This document shows, piece by piece, positions 9,649-18,820 of a DNA stretch of 49,225 bases; the first letter of the stretch is position 1; each line of letters starts with the position of its first letter. The notes beneath the pieces are model-generated. The model was given only the letters and a program-made list of their open reading frames with translations. It made no database searches and was not told the DNA's origin. Source of the DNA: Clostridiales bacterium (GTDB lineage Bacteria; Bacillota; Clostridia; Christensenellales; Borkfalkiaceae); contig JAFLVP010000010.1 in the NCBI GenBank assembly GCA_022508265.1, positions 1-49,225 on the forward strand. Direction: 5' to 3'. The position numbers were made by a program, and so were the translations under genes.

Positions 9649-12218
9649 TTTCTTACCTTCTCAACCAAGTCGCTGACAAGCAAAAATGCCTGCATGGGCG
9701 AAAGATTATTCAAATCGACTTCAGAAAGTATTCTCTCAACCTCGCTCTTGCTCTCCGTATTGACTTCGTCGGTTTTAGCTTTATTTTCAAGCTTTTTGTC
9801 TCCGCTTTCAATAAGTTTTAAGATATTTTTTGCTCTGTCCGTAACTGCGGAAGGAATACCCGCAAGCGAGGCAACCTCTATACCAAAGCTACGGTTAGCA
9901 CCTCCGCGCATAATTTTACGCAGGAAAACTACGCTACCGTTGAGCTCTTTTACCGAAATTTTATAGTTTTTTACCCCGACTAAAGTGCTTTCAAGCTCGG
10001 TTAGCTCGTGGTAATGGGTCGCAAACAGAGTTTTTGCTCCTATATTTTTCGTTATATACTCAATAACCGCCCACGCAATACTTAACCCGTCATAGGTGGA
10101 AGTTCCTCTGCCCACTTCGTCCAAAATCAAAAGACTGCTTTTTGTGGCGTTTTGAATTATGGTTGCCACCTCAATCATCTCCACCATAAAGGTACTTTGG
10201 TCTAAAATGAGATTATCACTCGCGCCGACTCTCGTAAACACTCTGTCGGTTATGGGTATGCAAGCTGATTTTGCGGGAACGAAGCTTCCTATGTGCGCCA
10301 TAATGGTAATTATCGCAATTTGCCGCATATAAGTACTTTTACCCGCCATATTGGGACCCGTTATTATCATAGTGCGGTTTTCGTCCTCGTCCAAAAGTGC
10401 GTCGTTGCTGATAAATCTCTCCTTTGAAATAACTTCCACGACGGGGTGACGACCGTCTTTTATAATAAGCGGTTCGTGACTTTCGCAAATTTCGGGGCGT
10501 AAGTATTTATTTACTTTTGCTACCTCCGCAAAAGCCGTAATGACGTCCAAAAGCGCAATACCCGAGGAAATTGCCTTTATTTTATCTATGCATTCCAAAA
10601 GTACGAATTTAATTTTATCGTAAATTTCCGCCTCGAGTTTAATTGCAAGCTCTGCGCTCGAAAGAATTTTTTCTTCAAGCTCTTTGAGCTCCTCCGTCGT
10701 AAACCTTTCTGCGTTTGTAAGCGTTTGCCGCCTTTGATAATTGAGCGGAACTTTGCCAATGAACGACTTCGTTACTTCTATATAATAGCCGAATACTCTG
10801 TTATAATGTATTCTTAAATTTTTAATGCCCGTCGTTTCCCGCTCGCGCGCTTCAATGTCAAGAATGAGTTTACCTGCGTGGTCTTTGATATCGCGCAATT
10901 CGTCAAGTTGCGAATTGAAGCCCTTTCTTATATACCCGCCCTCTTTTAAAGTTGCGGGAAGCTCATCGCTTATGGCATTGTCCAAGAGCTCGCAAATATC
11001 GGTCATGTCACAGAGTTTTTCATTGATATCGGTCAAAATTTGCGACGAAAAGCCCGATAATTTAAACTTTACGCTCGGAATAACCGCAAGCGATTTTGAA
11101 AGTGTCTGACAATCTTTAGGCATAATATTGCCGTTGCTGACCTTGCCTGCAATTCTCTCTATATCCTTTATGCACTTCAACAGATCGGCTATTTCAAGTC
11201 TTATAACCGTTGCGTCATAGAGTTCCTCGACACCGTCAAGTCTGTAATTTATTGCCTTTACGCTGTTTAACGGGCTTAAAATTACTGAAGTCAAAAATCT
11301 TGCGCCCATTGCAGTCTTGGTTTTGTCAAAGAGCCATAAAAGCGAACCGTACTGCTTTCCGTCGCCCATATTCCTGACGAGTTCGAGGTTGCGTACAGCC
11401 GTATTGTCAAGCTGCATATAGCTCTCGGTTTGAATAAAGTTTATACTGTCAATATTCTTGAGCGCGTGCATCTGCGTTTCTTTGAGATATTCCAAAAGAG
11501 CGCCAACCGCACTGACCGCCTCATTTCTGCCCGAAATGGAAAACGCAGCAAGCGTACTTGCTTTGAGCTGTTCCAAAAGTCTTCTCTCCGCGGCGGAATA
11601 TCCAAACGCCCACTCGGGGTAGCTTGAAAGATGAGGAACTACACCTCTCTCGAATTCAGGCGCATTTTTGCATGCAAAGAGCATTTCATTGTTGGAAATT
11701 ACCTCTTTCACGTCCAAAATAGCCATTTTTGAAATAGCGTTTTTGACGCACTCGCTGCCGAAAAATTGGGTTGCCGTAAGCTCGCCCGTAGTGATGTCTG
11801 CCCAAGCAAGCGCGACGGTGTCGCCGTGCTTATATGCGCAGCTGATATAATTGTTGGACTTTTCGTCGATAGAATCATCGGTAAGTGTGCCTGCCGTAAC
11901 TACGCGCACGACCCCGCGCTCCACCATTCCCTTTGCCTGCGAAGCGTCTTCAAGTTGCTCACAGATTGCAACCTTTTCACCGCACGCAACGAGTTTAGAT
12001 ATATAGCTGTCTACCGCGTGATAGGGCACTCCGCACATGGGTGCCCGCTCTTGAAGTCCGCAATCTCTGCCCGTAAGCGTTAAATCAAGCAGCTCGGAAG
12101 CCTTTACCGCGTCGTCGAAAAACATTTCGTAAAAGTCGCCGAGGCGGTAAAAAATCAGACAGTCTTTGTACTTCTCCTTGACGGACAAGTAGTGTTGCAT
12201 CATCTTTGAAAGTGCCAT
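9645..12218 (-). CDS. mutS: DNA mismatch repair protein MutS
   Basis: Mismatch-binding ATPase. The 857-residue length is normal for MutS1. Domain I carries the mismatch-reading Phe-x-Glu equivalent at YEMF (about residues 28-31), in the context RLGDFYEMFFDDA. The ATPase domain has P-loop GPNMAGKSTYMRQ near residue 610, a DEVGRGTSTYDG Walker B/D-loop and the ATHYHEL segment. A GAGGATTA ribosome site formed by the end of miaB precedes the ATG two bases after the miaB stop. With mutL it forms a complete methyl-independent mismatch-repair pair inside a tRNA-modification operon. Confidence 0.97.
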   Translation of the reverse strand: MALSKMMQHYLSVKEKYKDCLIFYRLGDFYEMFFDDAVKASELLDLTLTGRDCGLQERAPMCGVPYHAVDSYISKLVACGEKVAICEQLEDASQAKGMVERGVVRVVTAGTLTDDSIDEKSNNYISCAYKHGDTVALAWADITTGELTATQFFGSECVKNAISKMAILDVKEVISNNEMLFACKNAPEFERGVVPHLSSYPEWAFGYSAAERRLLEQLKASTLAAFSISGRNEAVSAVGALLEYLKETQMHALKNIDSINFIQTESYMQLDNTAVRNLELVRNMGDGKQYGSLLWLFDKTKTAMGARFLTSVILSPLNSVKAINYRLDGVEELYDATVIRLEIADLLKCIKDIERIAGKVSNGNIMPKDCQTLSKSLAVIPSVKFKLSGFSSQILTDINEKLCDMTDICELLDNAISDELPATLKEGGYIRKGFNSQLDELRDIKDHAGKLILDIEARERETTGIKNLRIHYNRVFGYYIEVTKSFIGKVPLNYQRRQTLTNAERFTTEELKELEEKILSSAELAIKLEAEIYDKIKFVLLECIDKIKAISSGIALLDVITAFAEVAKVNKYLRPEICESHEPLIIKDGRHPVVEVISKERFISNDALLDEDENRTMIITGPNMAGKSTYMRQIAIITIMAHIGSFVPAKSACIPITDRVFTRVGASDNLILDQSTFMVEMIEVATIIQNATKSSLLILDEVGRGTSTYDGLSIAWAVIEYITKNIGAKTLFATHYHELTELESTLVGVKNYKISVKELNGSVVFLRKIMRGGANRSFGIEVASLAGIPSAVTDRAKNILKLIESGDKKLENKAKTDEVNTESKSEVERILSEVDLNNLSPMQAFLLVSDLVEKVRK

Positions 12219-12220
12219 AC

Positions 12221-13540
12221 TTAATCCTCAGTAATCTCTCCGGAAAGCGAAATTCCGTTTGCGCCAAGTATTTTAACCTTTGTAAATTCACCGATGACGT
12301 CCCTTTCGCTCTTGAAGTACGCCATTGCACCGTATTCGTCCCTGCCGAGATACATCCCCTTTTTCTTATCGAAATCTTCGGGAAGAATTTCAACCGTTTT
12401 CCCTACGTATTTAGCCGAATGCTCGCGTGTTTGACTGTTTACAAGGTCAATCAGCTGCATAATACGCGCTTTTGAAACCTCTTTGTCAATCTGGTTTTCC
12501 ATTTTTGCGGCAACCGTACCGTCACGGCGGGAATATACGTATGTGAACGCCGAAGTATAGCCGACTTTTTTGACCAATTCGAGCGTATCGTTAAAGTCTT
12601 TATCCGTTTCTCCGGGGAAACCTACGATAAGGTCGGTTGTTATAGCACAGTCGGGCACGTATTTTTTGAGAATATCGACCTTTTTAAGGTAATCGGCAGA
12701 CGTGTACTTTCTGTTCATAGCCTTTAAAATGCTGTCCGAACCGCTTTGAACGGGCAAATGCACACAGTTGCATATTTTTTCGTTATCGGCAATAACTTTT
12801 GCAAGGTCTTTGGAAAAGTCCTTGGGGTGGCTCGTCATAAACCTCAATCTGAATTTTCCGTCTATTGCCGCAATTTTTTCAAGCAATTTGTAGAAAGGAA
12901 TATCGTCCGTTCCGTTTGCGTAGGAGTTTACGTTCTGTCCCAAAAGCGTAAGCTCCTTATATCCCTCGGCAATAAGCTCTCTTGCCTCGTTAATTATATC
13001 CTCCGAACGGCGACTGCGCTCTCTCCCTCTGACATATGGAACTATACAATAACTGCAAAAATTGTTGCAGCCGTACGTGATATTTATCCAAGCGTTGGGA
13101 TAGCTTGTCCGAAGAGCCTTCTCTCCCTCGTTTATAACGCCGTCGCACTCTTCGATTTCAATGACAGATTTTTTCTGACCTTGCTTTTTAAGTATATAGT
13201 CCTTAAGCTTGCCGAGGTTGTGCGTTCCGAAAACTATATCCACGTAGGGGAATTTACTGTGTAGCGCGTTTGCCTTCCCTATCTGCTGGGGCAGACACCC
13301 GCCGACGGCAATTATCATGCCTTTCTTCTGCGCCTTGAGCTTTTTAAGCATACCGATATTGCCGAAAGCGTGATTTTCGGCGTTTTCGCGTATGCAACAG
13401 GTGTTAAAGACGGCAATATCCGCATTTTCAATGTTTTCGCAAGCTTTGTAGCCGAGTTCCGTCAGCGCACCCGCAATCTTTTCAGACTCGTGTACGTTCA
13501 TCTGACAGCCGTAAGTCGTTATGTGATAATACTTTTCCAT
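12221..13540 (-). CDS. miaB: tRNA-2-methylthio-N6-dimethylallyladenosine synthase
   Basis: Radical-SAM methylthiotransferase that converts i6A37 to ms2i6A37. The 439 residues have three parts: an N-terminal UPF0004 domain with its Cys triad (YGCQMN, FNTCCIRENA, GGCLPQ), a radical-SAM domain with YGCNNFCSYCIVPYVRGRE (CxxxCxxC near residue 155), and a C-terminal TRAM domain. ENA in the first domain and HITTYGCQMN at the start separate it from RimO. It is the first gene of the operon. The ATG has no visible Shine-Dalgarno, and the predicted transcript starts only about three bases before it. Confidence 0.95.
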   Translation of the reverse strand: MEKYYHITTYGCQMNVHESEKIAGALTELGYKACENIENADIAVFNTCCIRENAENHAFGNIGMLKKLKAQKKGMIIAVGGCLPQQIGKANALHSKFPYVDIVFGTHNLGKLKDYILKKQGQKKSVIEIEECDGVINEGEKALRTSYPNAWINITYGCNNFCSYCIVPYVRGRERSRRSEDIINEARELIAEGYKELTLLGQNVNSYANGTDDIPFYKLLEKIAAIDGKFRLRFMTSHPKDFSKDLAKVIADNEKICNCVHLPVQSGSDSILKAMNRKYTSADYLKKVDILKKYVPDCAITTDLIVGFPGETDKDFNDTLELVKKVGYTSAFTYVYSRRDGTVAAKMENQIDKEVSKARIMQLIDLVNSQTREHSAKYVGKTVEILPEDFDKKKGMYLGRDEYGAMAYFKSERDVIGEFTKVKILGANGISLSGEITED

Positions 13541-13549
13541 ATTACTGTA

Positions 13550-13578
13550 ATTATATAATTTTTTTAAATTTTTTTCAA
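13550..13578 (-). promoter_or_regulatory. Promoter of the miaB-mutS-mutL-miaA-ynbB operon
   Basis: On the minus strand, -35 TTGAAA (13578-13573), a 17-base A/T spacer and -10 TATAAT (13555-13550). The predicted transcription start near 13543 leaves only about three bases before the miaB ATG at 13540. The region is extremely AT-rich, so chance matches are a real risk. Confidence 0.6.
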
Positions 13579-13621
13579 TTAAAAATGCAACAATAATTAA
13601 ATTTAATAAATACTATTTGAA

Positions 13622-15841
13622 ATGGCAAAATTTTTAAAGATATCGGCAATCGTATTATTGAGCTTTATCGTATTGTTTCTCGTGCTTTGGTCTACCTATC
13701 TGATTATCACGAGAGACGCAAAGCTGGACGAAAGCAAACTCATCAACCCTAATCAGGTTATAACAGTTCTCGACGACTACGGCAACGAAATTACGGATGC
13801 AACCCTTACAGGACAAAATAAAAGTGTAAAAATCAGCGGTCTGCAAAAACACACCGTTGACGCCTTTATTGCAAGCGAGGACAGAACCTTTTATTCGCAT
13901 AAAGGGCTCAATTACAAGCGGATGTTAAAAGCGCTGTACAAAAACACGTTATCCCGCTCTTTCAAAGAGGGTGCTTCAACGATAAGCCAACAACTGATTA
14001 AAAATACACATCTATCAAGCGATAAGACCATAAACCGCAAATTAAAAGAGATTAAACTTACCAAACAGCTTGAAAAAAGATATTCAAAAAAACAAATACT
14101 CGAAATGTATTTGAATACTATTTATTTCGGGCACAACAGCTACGGCCTGCAAAGCGCGGCGGAGTTTTACTTTGATAAAAAAGCCGAAGAACTTACCCTT
14201 TCCGAAAGTGCAACCCTTGTAGGACTTTTGACTTCCCCAAATAATTTTTCTCCTTTCAAGCACCCTGAAAAGTGCATAAAACGCAGAAATATAGTTTTAA
14301 AGGCTATGCGCGACTGTAAATTTATAACTCAAAGCCAATATTCAAGCGCTATCGAAGAGCCGTTAAACGCAAAAAAGACTACCGAAAGCGGTAAAAACGC
14401 TAACTATTTAAGCGCCGTCTTTGATGAAATAGAAGAAAATGTAAACGTCTACAATCTTGCAGGAGGTTGTACGGTTAAGACATATTTAAAGCCCGAAATT
14501 CAGAAAGTAATTGAAACTTACGGTTATAAATGCGATAATGCGGTCGTGGTTACCTCTCGTGAGGGCGGCGTGAATGCGTACAAGTCAACCATTGGCAATA
14601 CTAAACGGCAACCGGGCTCAACAATTAAACCGCTTGCGGTCTACGCCCCCGCCTTTGAGGAAAAGACTTTAAGTCCGTTTACTAAAATTTTGGACGAAAA
14701 AGTAAATTACGGCGGCTATTCGCCCGAAAATTACGATAAAAAATATCACGGCTATGTAACCGCGACTGACAGCATCAAATACAGCTACAACGTTCCTGCG
14801 GTTAAAACATTAAATGTTTTAACCTTGAAAAAAGCCGAAAAATACCTTACAAAAATGAATTTGCCCCTTGATGAGAACGAGAAAAACCTGTCACTTGCAC
14901 TCGGCGGCATGACAAACGGCATGACGTTAAAGGAGCTTGCCGACAGATATTCTATCTTTCAAAGGCAAGGAACTTACAGTCCGTCGCGCTTCATAAAAGA
15001 AATAGTCACAATTGACGGAAAGACAATATACAAACCCCAACCCGCGCAAAGCAGAGTGTTTTCAGCAGGTACTTCCTCTCTTATCAACAGTACGCTTTTA
15101 GAAACTACAAAAAGCGGCACGGCAAAAAAACTTTCACACTTTAACTTTGATATTGCTTCAAAAACGGGAACTTGCGGAAACGATAAGGGAAATACAGACG
15201 CCTACTCAATATCTTATACGAGTGAGCACTGCATTGCAGTATGGCTCGGCGATAAAAATAATGTAAGACAAAATATTACTGGCGGAGTCGATTGCTGTGA
15301 GATTGCGGAAAACGTAATCTCTTCCCTTTATACGGAAAAGGAACCTGAAAACCTCGATATTTCAAGCGGAACGGAAACCGTTGAAATAGACGCAGAAGAA
15401 TATTACGACAACAACAAAGTAATAATCTCAGACCCGCTCTCGCCAAAGCTGAATAAACTAACTGTAAAAGTTTTAAAAGGCAACGCCCCCAAAGAAACAT
15501 CGACAAAATTTACTCATCCGACTATCCAAAACCCGTCAATTTCAGTAGCAAACGGGACGGTAATTATTGAATTATGTCAGGCGAAGTACTATGATTACGT
15601 AATAAAAAGGCAATACAATGGCAAAAATGAGGTAATTTATGACGGCAAATGGCAAAAATCAATTTCAGATTGCCCAAAGGACGGAACCTTCATTTATACC
15701 GTAATTCCATACTTTAATAACGGAGGAAATAAGATTTTCGGCACTGAAATTGTCCTTCCTCCCGTTAATTTAAGTAAAGATAACAAGGAACCTCAAGTTA
15801 AAATTCCGGACATTGCAAAAAAAGATTGGTACAACTTATAA
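13622..15841 (+). CDS. Class A penicillin-binding protein (glycosyltransferase plus transpeptidase)
   Basis: Bifunctional peptidoglycan synthase anchored by one N-terminal helix (about residues 6-28). The GT51 domain has the catalytic-Glu motif SEDRTFYSHKG (about 83-93), EGASTISQQLIKN and RKLKEIKLTKQLEK. The transpeptidase has SxxK in PGSTIKP (about 337), SxN in SYNVPAV and KTGT (about 516). Beyond it, roughly 150 residues form a Pro-rich, fibronectin III-like tail outside the membrane. Length 739 is normal for PBP1a. There is no Shine-Dalgarno before the ATG, and an isolated -10-like TACTAT (13611-13616) would place the transcript start at the ATG itself. It is divergent from miaB and ends at a hairpin shared with thiI. 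Confidence 0.93.
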   Translation: MAKFLKISAIVLLSFIVLFLVLWSTYLIITRDAKLDESKLINPNQVITVLDDYGNEITDATLTGQNKSVKISGLQKHTVDAFIASEDRTFYSHKGLNYKRMLKALYKNTLSRSFKEGASTISQQLIKNTHLSSDKTINRKLKEIKLTKQLEKRYSKKQILEMYLNTIYFGHNSYGLQSAAEFYFDKKAEELTLSESATLVGLLTSPNNFSPFKHPEKCIKRRNIVLKAMRDCKFITQSQYSSAIEEPLNAKKTTESGKNANYLSAVFDEIEENVNVYNLAGGCTVKTYLKPEIQKVIETYGYKCDNAVVVTSREGGVNAYKSTIGNTKRQPGSTIKPLAVYAPAFEEKTLSPFTKILDEKVNYGGYSPENYDKKYHGYVTATDSIKYSYNVPAVKTLNVLTLKKAEKYLTKMNLPLDENEKNLSLALGGMTNGMTLKELADRYSIFQRQGTYSPSRFIKEIVTIDGKTIYKPQPAQSRVFSAGTSSLINSTLLETTKSGTAKKLSHFNFDIASKTGTCGNDKGNTDAYSISYTSEHCIAVWLGDKNNVRQNITGGVDCCEIAENVISSLYTEKEPENLDISSGTETVEIDAEEYYDNNKVIISDPLSPKLNKLTVKVLKGNAPKETSTKFTHPTIQNPSISVANGTVIIELCQAKYYDYVIKRQYNGKNEVIYDGKWQKSISDCPKDGTFIYTVIPYFNNGGNKIFGTEIVLPPVNLSKDNKEPQVKIPDIAKKDWYNL

Positions 15842-15844
15842 AAT

Positions 15845-15868
15845 AACCGCCACTATTTAGTGGCGGTT
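15845..15868. terminator. Terminator hairpin between the class A PBP and thiI
   Basis: A 9-bp stem (15845-15853 with 15860-15868) with a six-base loop. It lies between two convergent genes and is flanked by A/T-rich bases on both sides. The T run is short in either direction, so it may be only partly efficient. Confidence 0.7.
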
Positions 15869-15872
15869 TCAT

Positions 15873-17027
15873 TTACAGAGTTATAGTTTCAAGCGTAGAC
15901 ATTGCTTCTTTCAAAAGCCCTTCAACGTCAAGCTTTGCCTCCTCCTCCAAAACGCTTTTCAGCGTTGGCTTTATTACCGGGTGCTTGGGCAAAAATACTG
16001 TACAACAATCTTCATAGGGCTGAATTGAAATTTCATATGCCCCTATTTTTTTGCTCCTTTCTATTATTTCATCCTTATCAAATCCGCACAGAGGACGCAA
16101 AACCGGAAGACATTCCACAACGCTGTTCGATGAAGTCATCCCCTCCACCGTCTGGCTTGCAACCTGACCCAAGCTTTCGCCCGTTATAAGGCACTGCGCG
16201 CCTATTTTCTTTGCAACTCGCTCGGAAAGGCGCATCATAAATCTTCTTAAAAGCGTAACCATAAATTCGCCGTTGCACTTTTTATGAATTTCTTCCTGTA
16301 TGTGCGTTACGGAAATTATATTGAGGTGTGTGCCGAGCGTGTACCCGGAAAGAATCTTTGCAAGCTCCTCTACCTTGTCACGCGCCTGCATATTGGTATA
16401 GGGATAGCTGTGAAAATGTATGCAGTCAACCGTCATCCCACGCCTTGCTATCATATGCCCTGCAACGGGGCTGTCAATGCCTCCCGATATGAGAAGCAAA
16501 CCCTTACCGCTCGTACCGACGGGCATACCGCCCGCGCCCTTTATAAATTTACCGAAAACTAGTGTTGAGCCGTTTTCGCGAACGTCAATATTTATAACTT
16601 GTGAGGGATTGTGCACTTCAACCGTGAGTTCGTTGTACAATTCAAGCAATTTCCCGCCGATTTCGGTATTTATCTGCGGTGAATTGAGATAAAAAGACTT
16701 ATCTGCCCTGTGAGTATCCACTTTAAATGTGCCATAGGGCTGACAAACTGTCTTTGCCGCCTCAAAAATGTTATCCAAATCAGAAGGAACCTTAAAAGCT
16801 ACACTATAAGAATGAATACCGAAAACCTTTTCAAGGCGTGATAAAATTTCGTCAATGCTATCCTCATCAAAATTTTCAATTAGGTACCTGCCGCTTATGA
16901 CGCGCAACTCGTGCTTGATACCTTTCAGCGATTTTTCTACGTTTACCGTAAACACTCTCTCGAAATAGCATCTATTTTTGCCTTTTAAGTGAATTTCGGA
17001 GTACCTTAAAATAATTACTTTTTCCAT
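15873..17027 (-). CDS. thiI: tRNA 4-thiouridine synthase ThiI
   Basis: Adenylates U8 of tRNA and inserts sulfur to give s4U; in some bacteria it also supplies sulfur for thiamine thiazole. The 384-residue protein has an N-terminal ferredoxin-like plus THUMP region (about 1-165) and a PP-loop ATPase with SGGIDSPVAGH near residue 183. There is no C-terminal rhodanese domain, as in Bacillus ThiI, so sulfur must come directly from a partner persulfide. The cysteine desulfurase gene two bases upstream is the obvious donor. No good ribosome site is visible and translation is probably coupled. Confidence 0.95.
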   Translation of the reverse strand: MEKVIILRYSEIHLKGKNRCYFERVFTVNVEKSLKGIKHELRVISGRYLIENFDEDSIDEILSRLEKVFGIHSYSVAFKVPSDLDNIFEAAKTVCQPYGTFKVDTHRADKSFYLNSPQINTEIGGKLLELYNELTVEVHNPSQVINIDVRENGSTLVFGKFIKGAGGMPVGTSGKGLLLISGGIDSPVAGHMIARRGMTVDCIHFHSYPYTNMQARDKVEELAKILSGYTLGTHLNIISVTHIQEEIHKKCNGEFMVTLLRRFMMRLSERVAKKIGAQCLITGESLGQVASQTVEGMTSSNSVVECLPVLRPLCGFDKDEIIERSKKIGAYEISIQPYEDCCTVFLPKHPVIKPTLKSVLEEEAKLDVEGLLKEAMSTLETITL

Positions 17028-17029
17028 AT

Positions 17030-18157
17030 TTATGCCATTATGTTCTTTCTGTTTGATACTATTTTATTTAAAATTTGAGCGGCAGTCCTTGCCTCATCAA
17101 CTGTATTTTCGGGCGAAAAGCTCAATCTTAATACACCGTCTGCCAAAGCCTTATCTATTCCGCAGGCGAGTATTGTGCGGGAATATCTGTTTTTTTCGTT
17201 GGAAGCGCACGCCGAACCCGTTCCGATTATTAGGCCCAAGTCGTCCGCCTCGTGCAGAACCGTTTCGCCACGCACGCCGTGGGCAATGACGGTTAAAATA
17301 TACGGTGAAGAGTTTCCCAAATCGATGAGCGAAAACAAACTTTTGTCCAGCTCTTCCCAAAGCGCGTATTTTACCTCTTCGGCTTTTTTAAAGTTTTCCG
17401 AAATGCAGGAATACTTTTTTGACGCTGCATATTCAAATATTTTAATTCCAAATACGTTCTCCGTGCCGCTACGCGCACCGTTCTCCTGTCCGCCGCCGAA
17501 AATATATGGGCTTATGACGAGAGACTTTCTTTTAATAAGTGCACCGCAACCCTTAATACCGCCGACTTTATGCGCACTTATAGAGTACAGGTCGATATTA
17601 TCGGTCAGTTTAAAGGGAATTTTTCCGAACGCTTGAACTCCGTCGGAGTGAAAGAGGATTCTTGAATTTTTAGCCTTGACTTCCTTTGAGATTGCCAAAA
17701 TATCGTTGATTGCGCCCGTTTCGTTATTGACGTGAATTACCGAAACAAGCGAGGTTTTATCGTCGATAAGGCTCAAAAGATGGGAAATATTTACGCTACC
17801 GTCACCGTTAATCTCGGCAAAACGGACTTCTATACCCTGTCTTTTCAGCTCGTTTACAGCCGAGTAAACCGCCGAGTGCTCTCCAAGTGTTGAAACGACA
17901 TTGCCGCGCTTGCCACTGCCAAACACGGCGTGGTTGTCTGCCTCTGTCCCGCAGGAGGTAAACTCCAAAACGAATTTTTGAGTATCGGCAATAGTCTTTA
18001 AGATATTCTCTCTCGCCGAGCGAAGCTCTTTATTAAGTTTATAGCCCTCAGCATAGAGCGCCGACGGATTGAAATATTCTTCTTTGAGATACTTCAAGGC
18101 TTTATCGAGGCACTCGCCGTCAGGCTTTGTTGTTGCAGCATTATCTAAATAAATCAT
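17030..18157 (-). CDS. Cysteine desulfurase (NifS/IscS-like, ThiI partner)
   Basis: PLP enzyme that converts cysteine to alanine and leaves a persulfide on its own catalytic cysteine. The 375 residues start at the typical IYLDNAATTKP. They contain the cofactor region TSCGTEADNHA (about 67), the Schiff-base lysine in SAHKVGGIKGCGAL (about 193-206) and the catalytic cysteine loop GTGSACASNEKN near residue 315. The gene ends two bases before thiI, so it probably serves 4-thiouridine synthesis as NifZ does in Bacillus; that role is inferred from context. No strong ribosome site is seen before the ATG. Confidence 0.92.
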   Translation of the reverse strand: MIYLDNAATTKPDGECLDKALKYLKEEYFNPSALYAEGYKLNKELRSARENILKTIADTQKFVLEFTSCGTEADNHAVFGSGKRGNVVSTLGEHSAVYSAVNELKRQGIEVRFAEINGDGSVNISHLLSLIDDKTSLVSVIHVNNETGAINDILAISKEVKAKNSRILFHSDGVQAFGKIPFKLTDNIDLYSISAHKVGGIKGCGALIKRKSLVISPYIFGGGQENGARSGTENVFGIKIFEYAASKKYSCISENFKKAEEVKYALWEELDKSLFSLIDLGNSSPYILTVIAHGVRGETVLHEADDLGLIIGTGSACASNEKNRYSRTILACGIDKALADGVLRLSFSPENTVDEARTAAQILNKIVSNRKNIMA

Positions 18158-18184
18158 CTTAAATATAAACGTGTGTTAGTATTT

Positions 18185-18820
18185 TTAATAGAGTTTCGTT
18201 AAAAAATCATAATTATTAAGCTCTTTTCGCAGGCTTTTACAGTTAGGCAGGTAGGATTCTACAAGGCACCAGAAAGCAGATGAGTGATTGTGATGCTTTA
18301 AATGGCAAAGCTCGTGAATTATTACGTATTCTCTTAAATTAAGCGGAAGCATAAACAACTTATAGTTAAAATAAATATTGCCCTTAAAATCGCAACAGCC
18401 CCACCGCGACTTGTAATTTCTGACTTTAACGCTAAGCGGAACAAGCCCTGTATTTTCGGAAATAAAATTTACTTCATCAAGAAAACTTTTGGAAAAGCAT
18501 TTTATAAACTGCTTTTGAATATCTTCAATCTTCTTTAAGTAAACGCAAGTCGGAGTTATAAGATTTTTTTCGCCCAAAATCAAAGGAATTTGGTTACCGT
18601 CAACATACACGGCTTTAAAATTTAAAACCTCGTTATCCTTTTGCTGTCTTTGGAAATTTCTACTTATAATCTTGTCAATCCAGTCCTGTTTATCATTAAG
18701 AAAGCGCTCAATCCGACTTTTACTTGTATAAAACGGACATCGCACAGTAATTTCGTTATCACCCGATACGGTAATCTGAATGCTACGTCGTTTGGAATAA
18801 ATTATGTTATAAGGTTTCAC
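18185..18820 (-). CDS. YgjP-like zinc metallopeptidase (DUF45/WLM family)
   Basis: Predicted small cytoplasmic metallopeptidase of unknown substrate. The 211-residue protein has the zinc motif HELCHLKHHNHSSAFW near residues 169-184: HExxH plus a downstream His in the NHS-x-x-FW context that defines the family. The preceding NYKSRWGCCDFKGNIYFNYKL region is also typical. Translation starts at GTG with GGAG upstream and overlaps the end of the thioesterase gene by 14 bases, so the two are coupled. Confidence 0.88.
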   Translation of the reverse strand: MKPYNIIYSKRRSIQITVSGDNEITVRCPFYTSKSRIERFLNDKQDWIDKIISRNFQRQQKDNEVLNFKAVYVDGNQIPLILGEKNLITPTCVYLKKIEDIQKQFIKCFSKSFLDEVNFISENTGLVPLSVKVRNYKSRWGCCDFKGNIYFNYKLFMLPLNLREYVIIHELCHLKHHNHSSAFWCLVESYLPNCKSLRKELNNYDFLTKLY

